A stretch of 64,000 nt of DNA from Streptomyces aculeolatus (GTDB lineage Bacteria; Actinomycetota; Actinomycetes; Streptomycetales; Streptomycetaceae). Positions within the stretch are counted from its first letter, which is position 1; every line of letters begins with the position of its first letter. The translations under genes were made by a program, and so were the position numbers. Of the stretch, positions 57,934 through 64,000 are shown one piece after another. The stretch spans positions 914,658 to 978,657 of the forward strand of contig NZ_JAINRD010000001.1 in the NCBI RefSeq assembly GCF_020400605.1. The letters run 5' to 3'. The notes beneath the pieces are model-generated. The model made no database searches. It saw only the letters and a program-made list of their open reading frames with translations, and had not been told where the DNA came from.

Positions 57934-60900
57934 GTGTCAGAAGTGCGTCCGTCCATGCAGGACTTGATCCGCGACCGCCGCCGGTCCGGCTTCGTCGGCC
58001 GGCAGCGCGAGATCGCCGCGTACCGGGACAACTTCCGCTGTCCCCCGGTGGATCCGGCGCACCGGTTCCTCTTCCACTTCCACGGCGTCGCCGGCGTCGG
58101 CAAGACGTCGCTGCTGCGCCGGCTGGTGCAGCTCGCCGGAGAGCACGGGGCGCTGACCGCGCAGGTCGACGAGGCGGTGGCCAGCGTGCCCGAGGCGATG
58201 GAGGCGATCAGCACCCAACTCGCCCGCCAGGGCCACCCGCTGAAGGGCTTCGACCGGCTGCTCCAGCGCTACCGTCAGCGGCGCCACGAGGCGGACTCCG
58301 TCGTCGCCGCCTTCGGCAGCGCCCACAGCCCGCCCGGCGCGGTCGCCGCCGTGGCCCCCGGTGTGCCGGCCCCGGCCGGACCGGTGGACGCCGCAGGACC
58401 CGCCCCCGCGGTCCAGGCGCCCGCCGCCTCGCCCGCCGCCGGCCTTGCCGCCCAGGCGGGCCTGGCGGGCCTCGGCCTCGTCCCCGGACTCGGCGCCGTC
58501 GCCGGCGCCATGGACCCGCAGCAGGTCGCGCAGAGCCTCGACCGCTGGCGCGCCGCGCTCTCCACCCGGCTGCGCAGCCACGACGACGTCCAGCTCGTCC
58601 TCTCCCCGCTCCAGGCCCTCACTCCCGCGTTCCTGGAGGACCTGCGCGAGGTCGGCACCGCCGTCCCGTGGCTCGCGCTGTTCTTCGACACGTACGAGCG
58701 CACCGGCCCGGTCCTCGACGCCTGGCTGTGCGACGTCATGACCAGCGACCGCTACGGCGCGCTGCCCGCCAACGTCGTGGTGACCCGCGCCGGGCAGCAG
58801 CGGCTCGACCCCGCCCGCTGGCCCGCGGGGGACTTCGCCACGGAACTGGAGCTGGAGGTGTTCACGGAGGAGGAGGCCCGCGGGCTCATCGCCGCCCGGG
58901 GCATCGCCGACACCCGGGTCGTGGACGAGATCCTGCACCTGTCCGGGCGGCTGCCCGTCCTCACCTCGATGCTCGCCGAGACGCCGCCCGCGGGGGCCGG
59001 CGGCGGGGATCCGAGCGGCACGGCGGTGGAGCGGTTCCTGAAGTGGGTGGCGGACCCGGTGCAGAAGGCCGCGGCGCAGGCCGCCGCGCTGCCGCCCGCG
59101 CTGGACGAGGACGTGTTCCGCGTCGCCGTCGCCCCGGCCGCCGCCGGTCTCTACGGGTGGCTGCGCGCGCTGCCGTTCGTCAGCGACGAGGCGGGCCGGG
59201 TGCAGTACCACGGCGTGGTGCGCTCGGCGATGCTGCGGGTGCAGCGCACCCGCTCGCCGCAGCGCTGGCGCGAGCAGCACCGCGCGCTGGCCGCGGCGCA
59301 CGCCGCCTGGTGCGCGGAGCTGGAGGCGAGCCTGCCCGCCGGCGACCAGGCGGAGGACCGCTGGTTGGACGAGCAGTGGTTCGGCCACCGCCGCAACGAG
59401 ACGTACCACCTGCTGTGCGCCGACCCCCAGGGCGCCCTGTCGCGGGCCCGCCGCGACGCGCTCCAGGCCGCCGACGCCGGCCCGGCCGAGGCCCGGCGGT
59501 GGGCGCAGACGGTGGAGCAGGCGGGCACGGACGCGGACAGCGAGCCCGTACGGGACTGGGGCCGGCGGCTGCTGGCGGCGCTGGGGGAGGACGCGCGGGG
59601 CGTCGCCGGGGTGTGCACGTTCCTGCTGCGGGAGGCGGAGCTGACGGAGCCGGAGCGGGTGCTCGCGTACACGCTGCGCGGGCGGGAGCGCCGCAACGGC
59701 GACGAACTTGACGCGAGCGTCGCGGACTTCGACCGGGCGCTGGCCCTCGACCCGGGCTTCACCCGCGCGTACGCGGGCCGCGGCCAGGCGTACGTGCTCC
59801 TCGACCGCCACCTGGAGGCCGACGCGGACTTCACCCACTGCGTCGCGCACGACCCCGACCGCTCCTGGTCGCTGACCCACCGCGGCCGGGTCCGGCTCTA
59901 CCTGGAGCGCTACGACGACGCGAAGGCCGACCTGGACCAGGCGATCGAGCTGGACCCCTCCCCGATGACCTGGGCGATGCGCGGCGAGGTGCACCGCCTC
60001 ACCGGCGCCCTGGAACAGGCGGTCGCCGACTTCGACAAGGCCGTCGAGACGGCGGACGGCGACTACCCGTACGGCATCGCCAGCCGCGCCCAGTGCTACG
60101 CCAAACTGGGCCGGACCGAGGAGGCGATGGCGGACCTGGACCGGGCGCTGGAGCTGGACCCGCAGTGGTCCTGGTGCTGGACGGAACGCGGCCGCATGCA
60201 CCAGGAGGCCGCGCGGTACGAGGACGCCGTCGCCGACCACACCCGCGCGCTGGAGCTGTCGCCCGCCTACGACTGGGCGTACGCCAACCGGGGCCACTGC
60301 TACCGGGCCCTGGGCCGCCTGGACGAGGCGCTGGCGGACCTGGACCGGGCGCTGGAGATCGACCCGCAGTGGTCCTGGGGCTGGGGCGAGCGCGGGGAGG
60401 TGCACCGGCTCGCCGGCCGGACCGAGCGGGCCGTCGAGGACTTCGACAAGGCCGTCGAGCTGAAGCCGGACAGCCCGTGGGCCATCGCCAGCCGGGCGCA
60501 GTGCATGGTGACCCTGCGGCGGGCCGACGACGCGCTGGCGGACTTCGACCGCGCGCTGGAGATGAGCCCGGGGATGGCATGGGCGCTGGAGGAGCGCGGC
60601 GACCTGTACCGGATCGTCAACCGCTTCGACGACGCGCTCACGGATTACGGGCGCGCCCTGGAGATCGACGGCACGCTCGTCTGGTCGCGCATCGGCAGGG
60701 CCCGCACGCTCGGGCACGTCGGCAGGACGGCGGAGGCGCACGCGGAGATCGACTCCGTCCTCGCCGGCCACCCGGAGCACGTGGGCGCGCTGGTCCTGCG
60801 GGGGCAGTTGCTCGCCCTTCAGGAGCGGTGGCAGGAGGCGCTCGCGTGGTGCGACCGGGCGCTCGCGGCGGACCCCTCACACCAGGTCGCGCTCAGCGAC

Positions 60901-61332
60901 CGGGCGGAGGTGCTGATGGTGCTGCGCCGGTACGAGGAGGCGCGGCCGGACGCCGCCGCGGCGCTCGCGACCGATCCGCAGGACGGCTTCTTCCAGTTCG
61001 ACAACGCCCTGCTGGACCGGATGACGCGGGGCCCGCAGCCCCCGGAGCGCTGGTCGGCCGTGGAGGCCCGGATGACGGCGGACTGCTCCACCGACGTGGA
61101 CGCGGACGCCTGCCGGCTGCTGTGCCGGGCAGCGGCGGGGGACTGGGCGGCGGCCGACGAGGCGCTGGCGGCGATGGGCTCCGGGGAGGCGTACTGGCTG
61201 CTGGTCCAGGACGTACGCGCGATGCTCCGCGTGCTGGCCGCGGCCCGGGACCTGGCGGCGGCGGACAGCACCCGGATCGAGGGGTATCTGCGGGTACTCG
61301 GCGATTTGCTCCCCGAACTCCCCGGCGCTTGA
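57934..61332 (+). CDS. STAND-type ATPase with C-terminal TPR array
   Basis: 1132 residues from GTG after GGGGGAGG. N-terminal P-loop GVAGVGKTS (about 50-58), an Ala/Pro-rich insertion (130-190), a hydrophobic strand ending in Asp, WLALFFDTYERTG (Walker B, about 246-258), and a winged-helix-like segment. From about residue 570 to 1040 there are about 12 TPR units (ALADLDRALEIDPQWSWGW pattern). The layout fits signal-transduction ATPases with numerous domains. Role unknown: possible sensor or conflict protein; the neighbour is an ADP-ribosylglycohydrolase, 162 bp downstream. Confidence 0.85.
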   Translation: MSEVRPSMQDLIRDRRRSGFVGRQREIAAYRDNFRCPPVDPAHRFLFHFHGVAGVGKTSLLRRLVQLAGEHGALTAQVDEAVASVPEAMEAISTQLARQGHPLKGFDRLLQRYRQRRHEADSVVAAFGSAHSPPGAVAAVAPGVPAPAGPVDAAGPAPAVQAPAASPAAGLAAQAGLAGLGLVPGLGAVAGAMDPQQVAQSLDRWRAALSTRLRSHDDVQLVLSPLQALTPAFLEDLREVGTAVPWLALFFDTYERTGPVLDAWLCDVMTSDRYGALPANVVVTRAGQQRLDPARWPAGDFATELELEVFTEEEARGLIAARGIADTRVVDEILHLSGRLPVLTSMLAETPPAGAGGGDPSGTAVERFLKWVADPVQKAAAQAAALPPALDEDVFRVAVAPAAAGLYGWLRALPFVSDEAGRVQYHGVVRSAMLRVQRTRSPQRWREQHRALAAAHAAWCAELEASLPAGDQAEDRWLDEQWFGHRRNETYHLLCADPQGALSRARRDALQAADAGPAEARRWAQTVEQAGTDADSEPVRDWGRRLLAALGEDARGVAGVCTFLLREAELTEPERVLAYTLRGRERRNGDELDASVADFDRALALDPGFTRAYAGRGQAYVLLDRHLEADADFTHCVAHDPDRSWSLTHRGRVRLYLERYDDAKADLDQAIELDPSPMTWAMRGEVHRLTGALEQAVADFDKAVETADGDYPYGIASRAQCYAKLGRTEEAMADLDRALELDPQWSWCWTERGRMHQEAARYEDAVADHTRALELSPAYDWAYANRGHCYRALGRLDEALADLDRALEIDPQWSWGWGERGEVHRLAGRTERAVEDFDKAVELKPDSPWAIASRAQCMVTLRRADDALADFDRALEMSPGMAWALEERGDLYRIVNRFDDALTDYGRALEIDGTLVWSRIGRARTLGHVGRTAEAHAEIDSVLAGHPEHVGALVLRGQLLALQERWQEALAWCDRALAADPSHQVALSDRAEVLMVLRRYEEARPDAAAALATDPQDGFFQFDNALLDRMTRGPQPPERWSAVEARMTADCSTDVDADACRLLCRAAAGDWAAADEALAAMGSGEAYWLLVQDVRAMLRVLAAARDLAAADSTRIEGYLRVLGDLLPELPGA

Positions 61333-61494
61333 CGGGCATACGCCCGCTGGCCTCTCGGTTTCCCTCCATTACAGTGCTGGGCCGGAGCACGTGCGAACAG
61401 CGCGTCACGCAGGGCGCGAGAGCCAGGCGGCGCGGGGACCAGACGAGCGAGACCAGACAGCGAGAGACCGAACGTCCGGACTGAGGTGGGCCGA

Positions 61495-62604
61495 GTGACG
61501 ACCGCACGCCGCACCTGGGGTCGCGCCGAGCAGCAGGACTTCCGCAGCAGAGTGCGCGGCTGCCTGCTCGGCGGTGCGATAGGCGACGCGCTCGGCGCCG
61601 GCGTCGCGGACGCCTCCCTGGCGGAGATACGGGCCGTGCACGGGCCGCAGGGCGCCGCCGACTTCGCCCCGGCCCACGGCCGCCGCGGCGCGGTCACCGA
61701 CGACACCCAGATGACCCTGTTCACCGTCGACGGCCTCATCCGCGCGCAGGTGCGGCGCGACGGCGGCCGGTGGCACCCGCCGACCGACGTGCACGCCGCG
61801 TACCGCCGCTGGTACGCGACGCAGAAGGACTGGGGCCCCGACGAGCGCAAGGCCGAGGACGGCTGGCTCGCCCGCGAGGAGTGGCTGTACGCGCAGCGCG
61901 GTGCGCCCCGCTCCTGCCTGCGCGGGCTGGCCGACGACCGCATGGGCACCCTGCAGCAGCCGCGGAACCCGGAGGCGAAGGACCCGGGGGCCGTGGTGCG
62001 CTCCGCGCCGTTCGGGCTGCTGGTGGGCTGGGAGCCGCAGTTGGTCTTCCAACTGGCCGCCGAGTGCGCCACGCAGACCCACGGGCACCCGACCGGCTAT
62101 CTGGCGGCGGGCGCGTACGCGGTCGTGGTCCACGGCCTCGCCCGCGGCGACGCGCCGGAGGAGGCGGTGGCGCGGGCGCTGGAGATCCTCGCGGGCCGCC
62201 CGGGCCACGAGGAGACCACGGCGGCCGTACGGGCCGCGCTCGACGCCCGCGAGGGCCCGGACCCCGGCCCGGAGCAGGTGGAGGGCCTCGGCACCGGCGG
62301 GACCGCCGCGGAGGCCGTCGCCCTCGCCCTGTACTGCGCGCTGGCGGCCACCGACGTACGCCACGGACTGCTCCTGGCCGTCAACCACGGCGGCGCCTCC
62401 GACGCCACCGGCTCACTCTGCGGCGGGCTGCTGGGCGCGCAGCACGGCGAGACGTCGCTGCCGCCGGCGTGGGTCGCGGAGGTCGAGGGCCGCGGCACGA
62501 TCCTGCAACTCGCGGACGACTTCGCGCTGGAGATGACCCTCGGCCCGGCGCTCCACGGCGAGACGGCGCCCAACGAGTCCTGGCTGCTGCGCTACCCGCG
62601 CTGA
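61495..62604 (+). CDS. ADP-ribosylglycohydrolase (DraG/ARH family)
   Basis: 369 residues from GTG with GAGG eight bases upstream. Family motifs in order: GCLLGGAIGDALGAG (N-terminal), VTDDTQMTLFTVDGL (first metal-binding Thr-Asp-Asp), and NHGGASDATGSLCGGLLGA (second metal site, Asp of GxSDxxG). DraG/ARH enzymes remove ADP-ribose from proteins (Arg, Ser) or from nucleic acid/small molecules using two Mg or Mn ions. Substrate here unknown; no ADP-ribosyltransferase is visible in the window. Confidence 0.92.
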   Translation: MTTARRTWGRAEQQDFRSRVRGCLLGGAIGDALGAGVADASLAEIRAVHGPQGAADFAPAHGRRGAVTDDTQMTLFTVDGLIRAQVRRDGGRWHPPTDVHAAYRRWYATQKDWGPDERKAEDGWLAREEWLYAQRGAPRSCLRGLADDRMGTLQQPRNPEAKDPGAVVRSAPFGLLVGWEPQLVFQLAAECATQTHGHPTGYLAAGAYAVVVHGLARGDAPEEAVARALEILAGRPGHEETTAAVRAALDAREGPDPGPEQVEGLGTGGTAAEAVALALYCALAATDVRHGLLLAVNHGGASDATGSLCGGLLGAQHGETSLPPAWVAEVEGRGTILQLADDFALEMTLGPALHGETAPNESWLLRYPR

Positions 62605-62631
62605 TCCCGCGCTGCCCGCGCCGGTCCCGCG

Positions 62632-63030
62632 CTACCCGCGCCGGCCCTGTGCTCGCCGCTCCGCCCGCTCCTGGGCGGCCAGCACCGAGTCGCCGTGCTC
62701 CCACGACCAGGCGCCGAGCGCCGTCAGGGGCCCGAGCAACGACCGGCCGCTGGCGGTGAGCCGGTACTCGACGCGCGGCGGCGCCTCGGCGTACCGCCGG
62801 TGCTCCACCAGCCCGTACCCCTCCAGCCGCCGCAGCGTCTGGTTGAGGACCTTCGGGCTGATGCCCCCGATGGCCTTCCGCAGTGCGGCCGGGCGCCGCG
62901 GCCCGTCGTTCAGTGCGAAGATCACGATGCCGTTCCAGGCGTGCGCGAGCACGTCGATGCCCACGCGGGCGCGGCAGTCCGCGAGAAAGGGGCCGGTGTG
63001 CGCCGGAACGGCCGGCAGCGTGTCGCTCAT
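62632..63030 (-). CDS. HxlR-family regulator
   Basis: 132 residues with a strong SD (GGAGGAG). HxlR winged helix: GIDVLAHAWNGIVIFALNDGPRRPAALRKAIGGISPKVLNQTLRRLEGYGLVEHRRYAEAPPRVEYRLTASG. A Cys occurs at residue 19 (LADCRARVG), the location of the redox Cys in many members. Divergent from the reductase at 63182 and likely its repressor through the dyad at 63095-63106. Confidence 0.9.
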   Translation of the reverse strand: MSDTLPAVPAHTGPFLADCRARVGIDVLAHAWNGIVIFALNDGPRRPAALRKAIGGISPKVLNQTLRRLEGYGLVEHRRYAEAPPRVEYRLTASGRSLLGPLTALGAWSWEHGDSVLAAQERAERRAQGRRG

Positions 63031-63094
63031 TCCACTCCTCCACCTGCTGCTGGGGTCCCGCTGTCCTCGTCGTCCTTGTAGCTCATCCGATACG

Positions 63095-63106
63095 CACCGA
63101 ACGGTG
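63095..63106. promoter_or_regulatory. candidate HxlR operator
   Basis: CACCG-AA-CGGTG perfect dyad preceded by TACG and followed by TCTTT, in the 151-bp divergent space between the HxlR and reductase genes. Confidence 0.5.
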
Positions 63107-63181
63107 TCTTTCGGCCTTCCTAGTGTCGCCGGAGAGCCCGCGGAGACGATGCCGCGGGCCCTGACCGAAGGAGGAGCAACC

Positions 63182-63826
63182 ATGCGTATCGGCGTGCTGG
63201 GGGCCGGGAACATGGCGGAGGCGCTGGGCGGCGCGTGGGCGGGGGCCGGCCACGAAGTACTGGTCGGCGGGCGCGACGCGGCGCGGGCCGCGGCCGCGGC
63301 GGAGCGTATCGGCGGCAAGGCCGGGAGCCTGCGCGAGGCGGCCGGGTTCGGGGGCGTCGTCCTGCTGGCCGTCCCGTACGCCGCGCTGGCGGACACCCTG
63401 CACCGGGCGGGCGCCGGCGAGGGGACGCTGAGCGGGCGCACCGTCGTCGACTGCAGCAACCCCCTCGACATGGCGACCATGCAGCCGCACCCGGACCTGC
63501 TGGCGGGCGGCCCGAGCGCGGCCCGGCAGGTCGCCGCCCTCGCGGTCGGGGCGCATGTCGTCAAGGGCTTCAACCTCGCCCCCGCCGAGGTCTGGCGGCA
63601 CACGTCGACCGCGTCCGGTGCCGCGCGGATCGTCGTGCCGCTGTGCGGCGACGACAAGGACGCGCTGGCGGTGGTGGCGGCGCTCGTACGCGAGTCGGGG
63701 GCCGACCCCCTGGAGGGCGGGGGACTGGAGCGGGCCGCGCTGCTGGAGGCGGCGACGGCCGTCGCGGCGGGGGTGTGGACCCAGGGCCGGCAGCCCGGCG
63801 AGGTCTTCAGTCCCGTCGGCGGCTAG
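63182..63826 (+). CDS. F420/NADP reductase-like NAD(P)-binding protein
   Basis: 214 residues with an excellent SD (AAGGAGGAG). Rossmann motif IGVLGAGNMAEALGGAWAGAGHEVLVGGRD near the N-terminus, a VVLLAVPYAALADTL helix-strand, then TVVDCSNPLDM and HVVKGFNLAPAEVW. These resemble NADPH-dependent F420 reductases and related oxidoreductases (NpdG type). F420 use is uncertain but fits an organism with fbiC. The TAG stop shares its G with the first base of the inverted-repeat element that follows, so the C-terminus may have been altered by insertion. Confidence 0.86.
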   Translation: MRIGVLGAGNMAEALGGAWAGAGHEVLVGGRDAARAAAAAERIGGKAGSLREAAGFGGVVLLAVPYAALADTLHRAGAGEGTLSGRTVVDCSNPLDMATMQPHPDLLAGGPSAARQVAALAVGAHVVKGFNLAPAEVWRHTSTASGAARIVVPLCGDDKDALAVVAALVRESGADPLEGGGLERAALLEAATAVAAGVWTQGRQPGEVFSPVGG

Positions 63827-64000
63827 GCCCTGTCTGACAAATGGCGCCGTCCGCCCGCAGGGCGGGTGTCGCGGCGTCTGGTGCGTGCGATCGCAAGGCG
63901 GAGGGTCGATCGCATAGTGGGCCTATTCGGTCGAGCCCGACAACGCGGCGAGCGTGCGTGCCAGGCGTCGCGACACAGGCGGGATTTGTCAGACAGGGCC
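63826..64000. mobile_element. miniature inverted-repeat element (MITE-like)
   Basis: About 175 bases bounded by perfect 17-bp terminal inverted repeats GGCCCTGTCTGACAAAT and its complement. Subterminal sequences also pair (TGTCGCGGCGTCTGG against CCAGGCGTCGCGACA, 13 of 15). It has no coding capacity. The left end follows a TA, suggesting a TA target duplication; the right flank is outside the window, so this cannot be checked. The TGTCTGACAA ends resemble IS elements common in Streptomyces, whose transposase could mobilise it. Confidence 0.85.

Noticed and set aside
62605..62644. Two 20-bp tandem units of CCCGCGCT-type sequence after the ADP-ribosylglycohydrolase stop
   Set aside because: Simple GC-rich duplication spanning the convergent gene end; no stem or motif suggests function.
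63840..63990. Possible CRISPR-like or tRNA structure at the right edge
   Set aside because: Only one pair of terminal repeats and subterminal complementarity; no array, anticodon arm or CCA end. Fits a MITE.

Overview
The window is very high-GC DNA with strong third-position G/C bias, many GTG/TTG starts, ATGA-type start/stop overlaps and rare TTA codons. With genes recognisable as afsK, afsR, an afsS-like gene and fbiC, it points to a Streptomyces or very close actinomycete chromosome. I see no tRNA, rRNA, CRISPR array or prophage. The only mobile DNA I can support is a small inverted-repeat element at the right edge.

Layout. 1-6.4 kb: a tight Flp/Tad-type pilus operon (CpaE-like, CpaF, TadB, TadC, a Flp-type prepilin, two TadE/F-type pseudopilins, a TadG-like protein), followed by small hypothetical and secreted proteins. 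7.2-10.3 kb: a large membrane-anchored LysM protein with a C-terminal BTAD domain. 10.5-15.2 kb: a Prim-Pol-like protein, an NsdA-like HTH/TPR regulator, a proline-rich single-pass membrane protein and a conserved hypothetical. 15.2-20.3 kb: purU, an ECF sigma factor with a zinc anti-sigma/DinB-fold fusion, a STAS protein, an XRE/membrane-protein pair and a HATPase. 20.7-34.5 kb: ordinary metabolic and regulatory genes (quinone reductase, AraC/DJ-1, SGNH hydrolase, MFS, a TTA-containing glycosyltransferase, GNAT, DUF1062, RidA/WYL, an XRE-TM-trefoil regulator, HxlR/imine-reductase-like).

34.5-51.5 kb is the most interesting block. It carries the AfsK kinase, a two-domain VOC protein in the position of KbpA, a TetR regulator, a flavin monooxygenase, two small LuxR-type HTH proteins, and three AfsR-type SARP/NB-ARC/TPR regulators. 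Directly downstream of the copy most like AfsR sits a 54-aa AfsS-like gene. It has its own contiguous 11-bp direct repeat, a candidate -10, a highly structured leader and an intrinsic terminator. This looks like the complete Ser/Thr-kinase to SARP to small-effector cascade controlling secondary metabolism, with the SARP level expanded to three copies. The two convergent extra copies share nearly identical NB-ARC DNA, which suggests recent gene conversion.

52-64 kb: a Tat-exported PHP-type phosphoesterase, a TTA-containing surface protein, a luciferase-like oxidoreductase beside fbiC (F420 precursor synthesis), a STAND-ATPase/TPR protein, an ADP-ribosylglycohydrolase, and a divergent HxlR/F420-reductase-like pair. 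The reductase stop codon overlaps the first base of a 175-bp element with 17-bp perfect terminal inverted repeats.

All functional calls rest on motif reading and recall of families; no database search was run.
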